Origin: Paguma larvata | Taxonomy: Eukaryota > Chordata > Mammalia > Carnivora > Viverridae | Length of the DNA: 64,000 nucleotides | Direction of reading: 5' to 3' | Assembly (NCBI GenBank): GCA_030068075.1 | Contig: CM057841.1 | Coordinates: 4,772,565 to 4,836,564, forward strand | Shown: positions 11,063 through 23,019 of the stretch, piece after piece | Position numbering within the stretch: position 1 is the first letter of the stretch | Layout of the letters: each line of letters starts with the position of its first letter | Program-made: the position numbers and the translations under genes | Notes under the pieces: generated by a model | The model's input: only the letters and a program-made list of their open reading frames with translations | Told to the model about the DNA's origin: nothing | Databases searched by the model: none

Positions 11063-13296
11063 CTTCAAGAGATGTCCTACATGTACACACACACACACAC
11101 CCTCATCTCATCTGATCCTGACAGGGCCAGCAAACAAGGGAATCAAACGGTAGGACCCTCTTTCCCTCTGCACCCGAGGGAGGGTTTCCATGCCAGTCAA
11201 CCACCTCTCACAGTTGGAAAGAAAAGGCAGGTTGGCTGCCCAAGAATGGATCCAGGACCCTCTCTGGGAGAAGAAGACCCCTGAGGGGACCCAATGCAAA
11301 GACTGGACAAAGTCGACAGAGTCTTGGCCCAGCCCCCCTCTCCTCAGGAATGTGCCATGGAGCGGGGGAGGGGTGAGCCAGGGGAGGAGAGGTGTCTGCC
11401 CTGGTGCCGAAGAGCTTCCAGAAGTAGTCTCCCCCGCGGAGCAGGAGGGGGGCAGGCTTTAGAGCCAGTGTCTCAGGTCTGAATCACAGCTCCGCTCCTG
11501 CCTGGCTGCGGGAGGCAGGCGACCCGGGTTGATAGCTATCGGAAGGCAATGGGAACCGGGGTGAGCAAGACCATTCGTATCCCAGCTCTCAGAGGGGGGC
11601 TCGCCTTCTCCGAATCCCTTTTAAAGAGTATGATCTTATTTTATTTCTTGACAGTTAGTAAATAAACATATTTTCTTTGTTAAAGGTCAAGACGTATTGA
11701 TAAAGCAAGACGTCCTGCCGATCTCACTGGGTCGGCCCCAGCCCTCTGCTCTGGCGGTGAGTAGCTAGCTGGTGGGTTTGGGGATCTCCGGGAGGATGCT
11801 TTTCCTTCTCACGGACAGACACATCTGTACCCATAGAGACGGACGCAGTTTCCATGTGCATATCCAGAAATGCATCGATTCACTCTCCTTATCCAGAGAG
11901 CAGTGTGGCCGGTTTTACCCATCCCGTAATAACAATGCCAAATATATAGAGGTCTCTTACTGTGTTACATATACTATTATCATTGAATAAGTTTTAATAA
12001 TTAAGTCTGTATATCATATTTCTTTGATGCTAAGGTGTACTTTTTTTTTATATTCTACTATCTCTAACGTTGAAATATGCCTTAAAATTATCAGTATCTT
12101 TGGATTTGAGGATTTACCTTTTTAAGAAAACCGTCGCACTCACAGCATACTGCTGTCAGGAAGAAACATTAGTTTGCAGGCTGAAATTCAGCAGATAGAA
12201 CAAGGCCACTCTGTCTCATCCCGATCCTCAGGAAATAACACCCTTCCTGTAAACCTGTAATCCCCGAGTGTAGCCATGCTGAGATTTTGCAGGTAAGTGT
12301 TCCGGCTGGATCATCATTTAACAAAAGTACTGGTTTTTCAGTGTGAGTGAACAAATGTAGCCTTTAAACTTGGTAGTCTTATGAGCCTTTTCTCTTAAAT
12401 GCCTGTTGTGTTTTAAGTTTGGCAAGCCTTTCTGCACACATCCGTCCGTCCGTGGGAAATAGCATTGTTTTGCACGTTGTTGGGCTTTCATGAGGGATGT
12501 CAGGCCGCGTCTGTGGTTTTGCAGTCTGCTTTTTTCCGTGCGGTATTTCCACGCAACGGTGTGTCTTCAAGACCTTTCCATATCAGTCCAGAAAGCTCTG
12601 TTTTATTCTGTGAAATGAAGGTAATAAGATCGCCCAAGTGACAGTGTGGAGGAGGACACAATTTCTCTAAGCAGACTCGGCAACTCTGCTGTTTTACCGT
12701 TTCATCCACACCCCCCCGGTGACTAGATACTTTAGGGTCGTAGGCAACTAGGGGAATTTTCTCATTTCGATCATCCATCTTTTCCCTCCAGAATAAACTG
12801 AAGAATTTTCAGTGGTAGTGAAACAAACAGCTCTTTGGATACAGATTGCCCCAGGGTTAAATCCTGGCTATTTACAAGTTGAATTCGGGCCTTTCCCAAG
12901 AGGTGCGAGGCTCCTGAACGACCAGCCTCTGGAAATAACCGTAATGTCTGCCAACTGGGGGAAGGACCACATAACTAGATGCAGCCACATAGTGGGATTG
13001 ATTCCCTGGAGTTGTTAAAAAGAACGAAGTAGAATCTCTTCTTTGTGGGATAATCCTTGCTGCCAGGATTCCTAGTCAAATGCCATGTGGCCCTGTCTTC
13101 TGGGCCACAGCCAAAAGGCCAGAGTGGGAAACAACACATCACCTGCCCCTGGAGTGTTCTCATGCAGAATTTTGCTCAATAAGAATTCCATGATCTTAGA
13201 TGATTCAGCTGGACAGACATGGGGCACTCCAGCCAGCTGCTGTGTTGGTCCACTCATCTTTTTAATTTAATGAGTTGCCATCATTAAAATATTGGG
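11063..13296. other. Intergenic stretch, mostly unique
   Basis: About 2.2 kb with no recognised exon. There is a small (CA) run at 11,088-11,102 and AT-rich blocks around 11,930-12,130. A part around 12,500-12,625 (CTGCTTTTTTCCGTGCGG, CCTTTCCATATCAGTCC) looks like a decayed L1 3' segment. Confidence 0.4.
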
Positions 13297-13500
13297 AGGG
13301 GCACCTCAGTCAGTTAAGTCTGACTTTGGCTCAGGTCATGATCTTGCGGTCCGTGAGTTTGAGCCACGTGTTGAGCTCTGTGCTGACAGCTCAGAGCCTG
13401 GAGCCTGCTTCAGATTCTGTGTCTTTCTCTCTCTCTGCCCCTCCCCTGCTTGCGCTCTGTCTTTCTCTCTCTCTCAAAAATGAATAAATATAAAAAAAAC
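13297..13500 (+). repeat. CAN-SINE, first of a three-SINE cluster
   Basis: The head is slightly deleted (GGGGCACCTCAGTCAGTTAAG) and the tail is AAAAATGAATAAATAT plus A's. The flanks TTAAAATATTGGGA and CTAAAATATTGGGA form the target duplication. Confidence 0.93.
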
Positions 13501-13519
13501 TAAAATATTGGGATATTTT

Positions 13520-13634
13520 GGGGCACCTGGCTGGCTCATTTGGTACAGCATCCGACTCTTGATCTTGGGGTCATGAGTTCGAACCCCATAGTGGGTGTAC
13601 AGATTACTTAAAATTAGTAATGAAAAAAATTTAA
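13520..13634 (+). repeat. CAN-SINE tRNA-only short form
   Basis: GGGGCACCTGGCTGGCTCAT, CGACTCTTGATCTTGGGGTC and GAGTTCGAACCCCATAGTGG, then an A-rich tail. This is the short type without the CT-rich section. Confidence 0.88.
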
Positions 13635-13642
13635 AGATATTG

Positions 13643-13810
13643 GGGGGGGCCCCTGAGTGGCTCAGTCAGTTGAGTGTCCAACTTTGGCTCAGGTCATGGT
13701 CTCGTTGTTCGGGGATTGCTGTCAGTGCAGAACCCACTTCGGATCCTCTGTCCCCCTTTCTCTGCCCCTCCCCCACTTATGCTCTCTCAAAAAATAACAT
13801 TAAAAACTAA
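13643..13810 (+). repeat. CAN-SINE with internal deletion
   Basis: CCCCTGAGTGGCTCAGTCAG head, GGCTCAGGTCATGGTCTC, a deletion of the B-box region, then TCTCTGCCCCTCCCCCAC and an A-rich tail. An AAAGATATTGGG word appears on both sides. Confidence 0.9.
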
Positions 13811-14115
13811 AAGATATTGGGATATTTTGTGTTTACACACATCACTTTTCATTCATTTAATCCTTCAAAAATAAAAACATTCATAGAACATTCAGTATGT
13901 GCCAATGTTTGACGTGCTAGAGGCTCAGGAATGAACTAGAAACAGTTCCTACCATCATGGAGTCTACATTCTAGAAGATGAGGCAAATAATAAGAAAAAA
14001 AGATATATATATATGTATACACAATGTACTGAGCTTCACTTCTTTAGGGAATTTGGAATGTCAATACCCACCAGGTCAGCACCTCCGTGGGAAGGTAGAA
14101 GGGTAGTTAAGAGCC
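13811..14115. other. Intergenic stretch, no gene seen
   Basis: Short AT-rich interval with a phrase typical of an L2 tail (CATTCAGTATGTGCC at about 13,890). Confidence 0.35.
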
Positions 14116-14327
14116 AGGGATGCCTGGGTGGCTCAGTCAGTTAAGCGTCCAACTCTTGATTTTGGCTCAGCTCATGATTTCATGGGTTCATGGGATCAAG
14201 CCCCATGTTGGGCCCTGTGCTGTCAGCGTGGAGCCTGCTTGGGATTCTCAGTATCCCTCTCTGACCCTCTTGCACTCACATGCTCTCACACCCTCTCTCA
14301 AATAAAATAAACATAAAAAAAAATAAG
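14116..14327 (+). repeat. CAN-SINE (feline type)
   Basis: GGATGCCTGGGTGGCTCAG head, GTGCTGTCAGCGTGGAGCC, and an AAATAAAATAAACAT tail. Confidence 0.93.
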
Positions 14328-14568
14328 GTGTAAAAGCCAGACTTCAATGACTCTGAGCTGGTCAGAGCTCACATCAGAGGCTCAAAGCTTCCTGCCTCTA
14401 GAAAGGGTGTGGAAACCATTCTCTTAGGGGAAGGGGATATGTCTCAGGTATCCTGGGTGTCCCCCTGCAATAGCCAGCACATAGTGGGTGGTTTATACAT
14501 GTCCGTCTCTTGAGTGGTAGGAGCAGCTGTGGCTTTCCTGGTGACCAGAACTTTGGGAAGAACAAATT

Positions 14569-14610
14569 CATTCATTCATTCATTCACTCATTCATTCATT
14601 CATTCATCCC
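14569..14610 (+). repeat. (ATTC)n microsatellite
   Basis: About ten TTCA/ATTC units with one CACTC interruption. Confidence 0.95.
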
Positions 14611-15284
14611 ACAGTAGTTGGATTTTATGCCAGGAACTCATTCTTGAAGAACTTAGTTCAAAAGCCACATAATTTAAGACTAATCCTAACAGAAGGTGGT
14701 TGGTATGTCTCTTTACCAGCTAGAGTGATATTATAATAACAAGCGTAGTTTACAATGTACACAATTGGTCATATTCAAAAGTATTAATTTTTGAGGAATT
14801 TTTAAATTGTGAGACTTCTCATCTTATTAAAGAAAAATGCCCCCCCCCAATGCTCATGACTTCAAATGTTTATGATTCACATTAGCATGAAATATAGCCA
14901 TGCTCTATTTATATAAATCTATAGTAATATCCTTCTTGTGACCCCACCTCACAACATAAAAACTAGGGCCTTTCCAAAAACTCACATATAGCAACGCCTC
15001 TGTTTTCCCCCAGCCCAAGGTAACCATCAGCCCAAATCCTGGGCACTTTTCCCTTGTTTGATTTTTGTACATCCATCCCCCTCCTCCCAACCAGAGATGC
15101 CTTGGAAACTCCATGTTAATAATTCCAATCAGATTGTAGCCAGGGCCTGCTGTCTTAAGAGCCAAAGCTGCCTCTTAGAAATGACTCTGCAGTTTTCGCC
15201 CTCATCTGCTTTCTTCTGTGCTCCCCACAGCCAGAGTTTTGTTTCCAGGCCACGACAGGGGTTTTCCCAGGCAGATGCAGATAG
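14611..15284. other. Intergenic stretch, no gene seen
   Basis: Mixed unique sequence with C-run interruptions at 14,840. No family is recognised. Confidence 0.35.
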
Positions 15285-15425
15285 GCTCTTTGAAAAGGGA
15301 GAAGAGGAAGAGAGGGTGAGGATGGCAAGAAAGGAAGAGAAAGAGAAGAGGGAGAGAGGGTGAGGGCGGCAAGAAGGGGAGAGAGAGAGAGGGAAGAGGG
15401 AGGAGGGAGAGCGCACCCTTTCCAG
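15285..15425 (+). repeat. Polypurine (GGGAGA/AGAGAG) tract
   Basis: The plus strand is almost only G and A over about 140 bases, ending at the GAGAGCGCACC junction. Confidence 0.9.
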
Positions 15426-15438
15426 CTAGTCCGCCTGG

Positions 15439-15492
15439 AGATTCAGCACCGCGGACAGCTCAGGCCTGGCCGGTTCAGCACCGCGGACAGTT
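15439..15492 (+). repeat. Short direct duplication TTCAGCACCGCGGACAG
   Basis: The 17-base word occurs at about 15,440 and again at about 15,474, 34 bases apart. Confidence 0.85.
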
Positions 15493-15729
15493 CCAGGAGC
15501 ATAATTTGCCACTGCCTCTGCTAGATACATGAACTCTTGTGAGCAGATTCCTGGACCCAGCTGTCACCCCCAGAGTTTCCGAATGCTGGTATCTGGGTAA
15601 CCTAGGCGCTCCTGGTGTTAACCTCAGAAACACAGACATCGAGTATTTAACATGCCCCAAAGAGAGAATTCTGGATTTTCTCACACACACACAAAGTTGG
15701 TCCACTCGCTTCATTCGCTATAGAGCACA

Positions 15730-16340
15730 TAGTTTGCTCAGGCTCAAAGTCCCACAGTCGGCCTCGATTCCTCCCCTTTCCTACCTCTCGCATGCTGTCC
15801 GTTAGTGAGTCCTCTCAGCCTGGTCTCTAAAGTGTATCCTGCATCTGTCCACTGCCCTCCCCGCCTGCCGCCACCACCTCATTCCAGGCTACCATCGTGT
15901 TTTAGCTGCTCGATTGCAACAGCCTCTGAACTGACCTTCCCATTTTACATCTTGCCCCTTCTACAGTTTCCCGACACCACAGTTTCAGTCATGCCTTGAA
16001 AATGTAAATTGGATTATATCACGCCCTTCCTCAATGCTCTCCCATAATTTCCCAGTGCACCAGAGATGTCACTGTGGCTTTCAAGACCCTGGATGACTGT
16101 CTGATCCTGTATCCTGTTACTCTCTCCCTTGTCTGACCACTCTGGTCACATTGGCCTCCTGGTTCTTCCTCAGGGCCTTTGCACCTGCTGTTCTTTCTGC
16201 CATGAATTCTTGCATAACTGGCTCCTTTTTACCTTTCAGGTCTTATCTCAAAATTCCACCTTTTCAAAAAGACCTCCTCTGACCACTCCCATCTATAAAG
16301 TGGCCTCACAGTTGCTATCATGTTGATCTATTTCATGTAA
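15730..16340 (+). repeat. LINE-2 (L2) 3' segment
   Basis: Phrases such as CCTCAGGGCCTTTGCACCTG, CTGTTCTTTCTGCC, TACCTTTCAGGTCTTATCTC and AAAAAGACCTCCTCTGACC come in the order of the L2 3' end. Confidence 0.8.
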
Positions 16341-16483
16341 TTCATAGAATTAACACAAACTATATTTTGTCCTATGTTTGTTGGTTTGTCTCCTTCATTT
16401 CACTCCATTAACTCCATTAAGACACAGGCCTCGACTGTCTTGGCACTCAAAATGACATCTGCAATATACAGCTTTTTATTTAT

Positions 16484-16706
16484 TTTGGATTTCTTAATGT
16501 TTATTTTTGAGAGAGAGAGAGAGAGAGAGACAGAGTGTGCATGAATGGAGGAGGGGCAGAGAGAGAGGGAGACACAGAATCCGAAGCAGGCTCTAGGCTC
16601 TGAGCTGTCAGCACAGAGCCCGAAGGGAGGCTCAAACTCACAAACCCCGAGATCATGACCTGAGCCGAAGTCAAACGCTTAACTAGCTGAGCCACTAAGG
16701 TGCCCC
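16484..16706 (-). repeat. CAN-SINE (feline type)
   Basis: GA-rich block 16,508-16,530, GAGATCATGACCTGAGCCG and CTGAGCCACTAAGGTGCCCC. The flanks share GCTTTTTA, a likely target duplication. Confidence 0.94.
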
Positions 16707-17277
16707 TATAAGAGCTTTTTAAAAGTATTTGTTGAACCGTTGAATGAATGGGTGAGTGAAGGAATGAACACCCAGCCTGACATTAAATCGTCTTTTCCCA
16801 GCTACTCATGGAGCCCCAGGGATGTTAATAGTACTCACCTCTGCTAGAACAGTAGTCATAGCTGCCGGTCCAGGGTTTGATGGCTGTGTTCTAAGTCCCC
16901 AAGACCACCCACAGGGCTGATGATTCACCAGCAGAACTCACAGGACTCACCATGTAGGTGTGCTTATGGTTGCCATTTGTCACGGTGAAAGGTAAAAAAA
17001 GCACAATCAGCAAAGGGAAAAGCTCATGGGCGTCACACACTTTCACCTTTGCTATGGCCTCATGGTAGTTAGAATTTACTTCTTTACCCTTTGATTTGCT
17101 GTGAAGAGGGAAGATGTGTCACAGCTAGGGGATGGCTAATCGGGGCCAGTCTACCACATTGTGGTAGATTCAATCGACCACATTAAATGGCAGATTCTAG
17201 GTATGATTTATTAATTTTGGTTTTATTTCCATTTTTTGTTACGATGCATGGAACTGGCTTTCCACTTATAAAGTGCT
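16707..17277. other. Intergenic stretch, no gene seen
   Basis: Unique-looking sequence with a small local duplication of CTACCACATTGTGGTAGATT (near-palindromic) at about 17,150-17,170. No exon is recognised. Confidence 0.35.
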
Positions 17278-17291
17278 GCAAAGTTTCCTTT

Positions 17292-17515
17292 TTTTTAAGG
17301 TGTATTTATTTATATATAGAGAAGGAGGGAGCACACATGCATGAGCAGGGGAGGGGCAGAGAGAGAGGGAGAGAGAGAGAGAGAATCAGAAGTAGGTTTC
17401 ACACTGTCAGCGCAGAGCAGAGCCTGATTCGGAGCTCCATCCCACAACTGTGAGATCATGATCTGAGCCAAAATCAAGAGTCAAATGCTTAACTGACTGA
17501 GTCACCCAGGCGCAC
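17292..17515 (-). repeat. CAN-SINE with clean target duplication
   Basis: CAAAGTTTCCTTTT occurs at both flanks (about 17,278 and 17,516). The body carries a GAGAGAGAGAGAGA block and GTGAGATCATGATCTGAGCC. Confidence 0.95.
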
Positions 17516-17841
17516 ACAAAGTTTCCTTTTAAGAAGTGCTTAAAAAAATAGAGAGTGCATTTATTTAAAATAAAATTACAGCTTATGAATATACAGATGT
17601 TATGTGGACATGGAAGCGGTCATAGGGTGGTTTCCATATATGCAGAGGGTGCAAAGGCTGAGAAAGGGAACTGTGAGAGACCAAGTTTGAGGAAGGTCAG
17701 AGGAAGACATGCAGAATAGGGTTCTATATGAGTCAATAGAATAGAATAGAATGATTCCTAAGAAATCAGTAGCCCCCACCCCCACCTCTGACCTTGGGGA
17801 AACCCCTCAAACTTGAGTCTATTTGAAGAACAACCTTTATT

Positions 17842-18046
17842 TTTTTAATGTTTGTTTATTTTGAGAGTGACAGACAGCTTGAGCAGGGGAGGAACACAGA
17901 GAGAGAGGGAGACATAGAATCCGAAGCAGGCCCCAGGCTCTGAGCTGTCACCATGGCACCCAGCACGGGGTTTGAACTCAGGAACCGTGAGATGATGATC
18001 TGAGCTGAAGTGGGACGCTCAGTCGACTGAGCCACCCAGGTGCCTC
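17842..18046 (-). repeat. CAN-SINE (feline type)
   Basis: Flanks AAGAACAACCTTTA and AAGAACAGCCTTTA form the target duplication. ACTGAGCCACCCAGGTGCC marks the head. Confidence 0.95.
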
Positions 18047-18169
18047 AAGAACAGCCTTTAGTCATCTGAACTGTCAGGATCACACCTGGAATTTTCCCCC
18101 ATGTTGAGGCTCTGGCGTTCAATAACAATGACTCAGCTGTATGTGGTGCGCACGTGTTAACTCCTCTGA

Positions 18170-18265
18170 TGTTCGTGATAACCCTGTGAGTGAGCAACTG
18201 TTACTGTCCTTGTTGTACAGACAGGAAGCTGAGACCCAGGCAGTTCACTTCCCAGAGCTACACAG
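18170..18265 (-). repeat. MIR fragment
   Basis: TTGTACAGACAGGAAGCTGAG, CCCAGAGCTACACAGCC in plus reading is the reverse of the MIR core. Confidence 0.75.
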
Positions 18266-18465
18266 CCGGGGCACAGTGGCTCTCGGTCTGGAGGCCAACC
18301 TCTCCAGCCCATCAAAGGCTCCATGAGCTGGGCAGCTCTTGTTTTGCTATCGAAGGAAGTGGTGAAGGGGTGAATGAGGAGCCTTACTCTAAATCCACCT
18401 CTCCCCACCTCTCCGCTCTTCACACTGAACTATGCTTGGAATGGCTGGAAGCTCATCTCCTAAAC

Positions 18466-18699
18466 TTCTTTTTTTTTTTTTAATTATTTTTTAAATGATT
18501 CCTTATTTTAGAGAGAGACAGACAGACAGAGCCTGAGCAGGGGAGGAGCAGAGAGAGAGGGAGACACAGAATCTGAAGCAGGCTCCAGGCTCTGAGCTGT
18601 TAGCATAGAGCCCAACTTGGGGCTCAAACTCACCAACCTCAAGATCATGACCTGAGCCAAAGTCAAACACCCAACTGACTGAGCCACCCAGGCGCCCCA
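18466..18699 (-). repeat. CAN-SINE with 15-bp target duplication
   Basis: CATCTCCTAAACTTC is present directly before (about 18,451) and after (about 18,701) the element. The tail is a T-run at 18,467-18,480. Confidence 0.96.
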
Positions 18700-18784
18700 T
18701 CATCTCCTAAACTTCTAAACAAAGAAAGCTTCCCCTCCCAGTTATGTGGCAGATATGGAAACGCCTAAGAAAACCAGTCTCAAT

Positions 18785-18960
18785 CCTCCCATATTCTTGC
18801 CACATGTCCTCTGGACAAATCATTTCTCTCCTTCGTGCCTTAGTTCCCTTCTCTGTCAGATGGGGATAGTAATACTACCACTCAGGGCCATCGAATGAAA
18901 CGAAGTAATGTACACGTGATGCCTTCGCTCCTCACATTGGTTGGATAAATGACAGTTATT
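18785..18960 (+). repeat. MIR element
   Basis: CTGGACAAATCATTTCTCTCC, CTTCTCTGTCAGATGGGGAT and AATGAAACGAAGTAATGTAC follow MIR order. Confidence 0.7.
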
Positions 18961-19740
18961 TTGACTGCTTTTCTGGGAAACCAGTATTTTTCACTTGTCT
19001 GCCCATTCAGAAAATAAAGTTAAGTCTTTACTTCACACTATTCCAAAATATTCCAGCAGGTGCTGGAACTAAACATCACACAAGACTGAGAAGTGTGAGA
19101 CTGTAGAAGAAAGTGTGTTTATGAGAGTAGGAAAAATAGCTTGAACGTTATCAAAATCCCAAATTTTGGGCACTGTGTAAGCAAAGTGGAAAGACAGGTG
19201 ACAGGCCAGGAGAAAATATGTGCCACAGATAAAGTAACAGGCAAAGGATCAGTATCCAGAATATATAAAGAATGCCTAAAAATCAAGAGGCAAAAGCTAT
19301 ACAAATAAACAGAATAAGACAGGGAAGGTATTAACAAGCAATTCACAAACAGAAAATAACTGATCAACTAACATGAAATGAAAATAAGACCGATAAGAAA
19401 GACTACTTTTTTCCCACTGATGGCTTTATCAGAAATCTAAACATTTGACGTAGCTTCCACGAGAGCCATTTGGCAGGTCGGGATTACATGTAAAACTTGA
19501 ACAGTGATAATGGTAGCAACCATCAGGCACTGTTCTAAACGCCATACAAGCATCATACTTATTTTTTACCTGGGAGGTGGTAAGCATAACCCCCCTTAAC
19601 AGAATGGGAAAGCGAGGCCCAGAGATGCTAAGTGACGCACCCAAAAACACCCCAGGGGCAAAGACTAGGTCCCAGGGGCTGCCACACCTCTGCTCCATCT
19701 CCTTCCTCCTACCCTGACGCAGGGTTGCACAATAGAGAAC
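18961..19740. other. Intergenic stretch upstream of the SMIM17 CpG island
   Basis: AT-rich L1-like text at about 19,230-19,400 (AATATATAAAGAATGCCTAAAA) and a reverse MIR/L2 piece at 19,560-19,640 (CAGAATGGGAAAGCGAGG). No gene is recognised. Confidence 0.4.
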
Positions 19741-19744
19741 CAAG

Positions 19745-20122
19745 ACGAGCCTGAGAAAGTTGGTAGCCTTGGCGCGCGCGGGGGGGGGGCGGGGAGTAAG
19801 ACACAACCTCTGTGCCCCACGGCGGGGGACGGACGCTCGTCCCACTGTGGCCGATTGGCAGGCGGGGCCCAAGCCCCATACCTCCCACGTGGTCCCTGGG
19901 GCCCCTCTGCTCCGTTCCCTACCCCACTGCCGGCGGTCGCCGGCTCTCTGGGAGCGGACAGGGGAGAAGGCCGCCCACTCCTTCCCAACTCCCCCTCCTC
20001 CCACCTTTCCCCTTCCACTCCTCCCCCGCCTTTCCTCTCCCCCCGCTGCCTCCACGGTGTGCGCAGCCGCAGTAGCTGCGGTGCCCGCCCTGCAGTGCAG
20101 GGACTGGGTCTGGTTGGGGAGG
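19745..20122 (+). promoter_or_regulatory. SMIM17: SMIM17 CpG-island promoter and likely first exon
   Basis: A CpG island starts near 19,745. An inverted CCAAT box (GATTGG, 19,853-19,858) lies next to GGCGGGGCC (GC box) at 19,861, a typical TATA-less arrangement. Downstream, GAGG|GTGAGT at 20,119-20,128 is a good splice donor, so an untranslated exon ending at 20,122 could join the acceptor before 25,230. It is the nearest CpG promoter upstream of the SMIM17 coding start on the same strand. The exact transcription start cannot be read from sequence. Confidence 0.55.
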
Positions 20123-20770
20123 GTGAGTCCTTCGAGGGACCCCCGCGGGCGGGAGGTGGGGCTGGGACACTGGGCTGGGGGAAGGGGCGACGCAGGCGGC
20201 CACCTCGGGAGCGCGTGTGTAAATGTGTGAGTGTGTCTGTGTTTGGCCGTGGGAGCAGAGGCTCTCTAGAGGCGCAGGCGCGGGGAGGGGGTCTCCAAGC
20301 CCCTCTATTGGAAGAGGGGCTGGGCTGGGTCGGGTCTGTTTGTCCGCCCAGCCGCCAGTGTGCTTCGCCCCCGAGGAGAGGGGAATGACCCGCATTGCGC
20401 ACTCTCGCGGGTCGCCGCGTGCACGTGCACCCAGGTCTCTCGGGGGTCTCGGCGTCTGGGTCCGTCCCCCTCCCCGTCCGCCGTGCGTTCAGTACGCCGT
20501 GTCCTTGTGCCCGCCCGCGTGTGCACATGGCCTGTGTGCGTCGCGTGTCTGGGCGCGCGTGTGCCGCCCTGCAGTGGCGCTGCGCACAGGCGCGGCCGGC
20601 GGACACATTTGCGTCCCCGCCCAGCTCCGATTAGCTGTGTGACTTTGATCGAGGACTTTCTCCGTCTGCAAAACGGGCGTGACAGTATCTGTGGCGGCGA
20701 ATTATGGAGAGGATTCCAGTAGGAAGAGGGTGCGGCGTCCGCCCCAGGCCGGCACACGGCGCGCTCCTGG
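20123..20770. other. Downstream half of the SMIM17 CpG island
   Basis: Still CpG-dense (GCGCGCGTG, CCGCCCGCG words) up to about 20,770. It contains a MIR-like phrase at about 20,630-20,690 (GTGTGACTTTGATCGAGGAC, CTGCAAAACGGG). Long open frames on both strands here are GC artefacts. Confidence 0.5.
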
Positions 20771-20903
20771 AAACAGTGGCTGTCCGTGTTGCCGGGGTTA
20801 CTGTTGTGGTGGTGGCCTGTCGTTGTTACCGCATCCCCCTCTCTTCTCCGCGGATGACCTGTTGGCTCTCTCTCTGAGGACAGGGAGGCTGTGATGTGTG
20901 GAG

Positions 20904-20937
20904 ACACACACACACACACACACACACAGACACACGT
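20904..20937 (+). repeat. (CA)n microsatellite
   Basis: About 12 CA units with a GA interruption near the end. Confidence 0.95.
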
Positions 20938-22258
20938 CAGCCCTGCAGATTTCTCTCTGCCCCTCTCCCCTCCCTTCACCATCCAACCAGATCCTCTTTT
21001 GACCTGGGCCCCCAGGCTCTCTCTTCTCCACTGGCCTCCCCTCTTCCCGGCCTTCTTTCCTGTTAGTCTAAACACAGGATTATATTTCATATTAGAAACA
21101 AAAAAGGACCAAAACAAGAGAGGGAGAGAGAGAAAGGAAAAGAAAAGGAAAAAAGGAACCGAACAGAACCCCTGACTCGTGCCGTTTCACTAACTTTTCC
21201 ATGAAGGGCAGTATTTTTTTTCACCTTGGAAAACGTTTGTGCTCACACCCTCCTCTCCCCCTCCCCCTCCCCTCCCCCTCCCCTGCGCAGACACCGAGAT
21301 CGCAAACTCGCAGCCCCAGGACCTGTGCTCTGGCTCACCGGCCTGGTGTCTTCTTTTAAACGTTTGCACGTATTGGCATTTTGCAGCGTGGAAGATGCCA
21401 CCCGAAACTGTACATTTCCAGCGTTCTCTTGAGAAATCGAGATAGGAGACACTGGGCTCCCGTTTTCACTCTGCAGATACGGGTTGGATGGAATGGGGCC
21501 GCTTCTTCAGCCCCCGTTTCCTTTGCCACAGTCCCCACTACTCCCTGTCACCTCTGCCCGTCCTGTGCATTGCTCGTGTTGGCATTTGCTCCTGTTTTCC
21601 TTACAATAGAGAAGTATTTCTCCCGCCCCATATTTAATTTTCACTTTCACACAGTGGGAGTAGAAGCAGGAGGTGTGAGTGGGGACCCCATCTAACAGCT
21701 CATCTTTATTTAGCGTTTTAGGTCTATCGCGATCGTGTCCAAACTCCGTGAGGTGGAGCCTTCCCCCCCCCCCCCCCCCCGGTTCCCCTCTGCTGCAGCA
21801 CCAGGTCCGCTGCTCTCCTCCTCCTCCCCACTCACTTCTCCCCTTCCTCCCCTCCTCCCCGCTCACTCCTCCTCCTCCCGTGGGGGAACGCGAGCTGCCG
21901 AAGGGGTCCAGTTCATCCTCAAGTCCCCAGTACTCAGTACAGGTCTTGCGCAAAGTTCTGGCTGAGAGATGCTTTGAACAAATCATTTCCATTCAAGCAC
22001 TTGGGGGTGGTAAGCGTTCATGGGATCCCACAGGAAGTGATGTCTCAGCTCAGCCTTGAGGTGTGGGCAGTTTTTAGAAGCCAACACAAAAGGGCAAGGA
22101 CAAGTCAGGCAGAGAGAGAACCGATTTGTACCTCTGCTTGTCAGGCACCCACTGGGAATTAATCTCCTTTGGTTTCAGGAGAAATCTCACCCAGACTCTG
22201 TGATGTAGCTGCTACTATCTACACGCCCATTTTATAGATGAGCACACTGAAATGTGGA
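20938..22258. other. SMIM17 intron 1, unique and low-complexity sequence
   Basis: Contains purine-rich 21,118-21,165, (CTCCCC)n-like 21,245-21,290, a pure C-run of about 18 at 21,764-21,781 and pyrimidine-rich 21,800-21,880. No exon is recognised. Confidence 0.45.
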
Positions 22259-22400
22259 GAATTTTTTCAAGTTTATTTTGAGAGAGAAGGGGGTGCAGAG
22301 GAGGAGATACAGAGGGAGAGAGAATCCCAAGTAGGCTCTGCACTGTTGGCACAGAGCCCGATGTGGGATTTGAACCCACGGACTCTGAGAGCCAGGCCTT
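22259..22400 (-). repeat. CAN-SINE, 5' truncated
   Basis: CAAGTTTATTTTGAGAGAG to CCCACGGACTCTGAGAGCC. The tRNA-like end is missing. Confidence 0.85.
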
Positions 22401-22455
22401 AATCTCATCTGCAGCCTTAATCTGCTCTCACCCTGTAACCAATTCTCTTATTATA

Positions 22456-22650
22456 TTATTTTTATTTTTTTAATATTCATTTTATGAGAGAGAACAAGAA
22501 CAAGCAGGGGAGGGGCGGAGAGAAAGGGAAACAGAATCCGAAGCAGGCTCCAGGCTGTCAGCACGGCGCCCGAAGCGGGGCCCGAACTCACGAACCACCA
22601 GATCATGACCTGAGCCAAAGTCGGACGCTCAACCGACTAAGTCACCCAGG
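22456..22650 (-). repeat. CAN-SINE (feline type)
   Basis: AATATTCATTTTATGAGAGAG tail side, CCAGATCATGACCTGAGCC and ACCGACTAAGTCACCCAGG head. Confidence 0.93.
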
Positions 22651-23019
22651 CCAGTGATGCTTGCGGACACTGGCGGGGAAGATGGTGGAGCCTTGGGCAA
22701 GAGCAGGGGACCCAGGAGGCAGGGTGTGCAGGGGGCTGGGGAGGGACAGCACAGGTGTCTGGGGAGATGCATTTGAATTTGGGTTTCGAGGGCCTGTGAC
22801 TCACCCCTGTCCGTAAGGAAGATCTATGCGATGATTAGTGAGGTGGAAGCAAAGGACGTATTCTGCATGTCCACAGCGCACGTGTTTCTGTTATGAAAAC
22901 GTACAAATGTATTCACAGGTATGGCTCTGAGAGCCCCCGTCTTTCTGTTTTCCAGGTTCTTGAGGCATCATTTGTTTGCTCTGACGCCCTGTTGTCTGTT
23001 TCATTTGCCCTAACCAGAA

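Noticed and set aside
19665..21117. Long open frames on both strands across the 20-kb CpG island
   Set aside because: They are Arg/Pro/Gly-rich with no domain, caused by high GC and scarcity of stops. They overlap each other in several frames.
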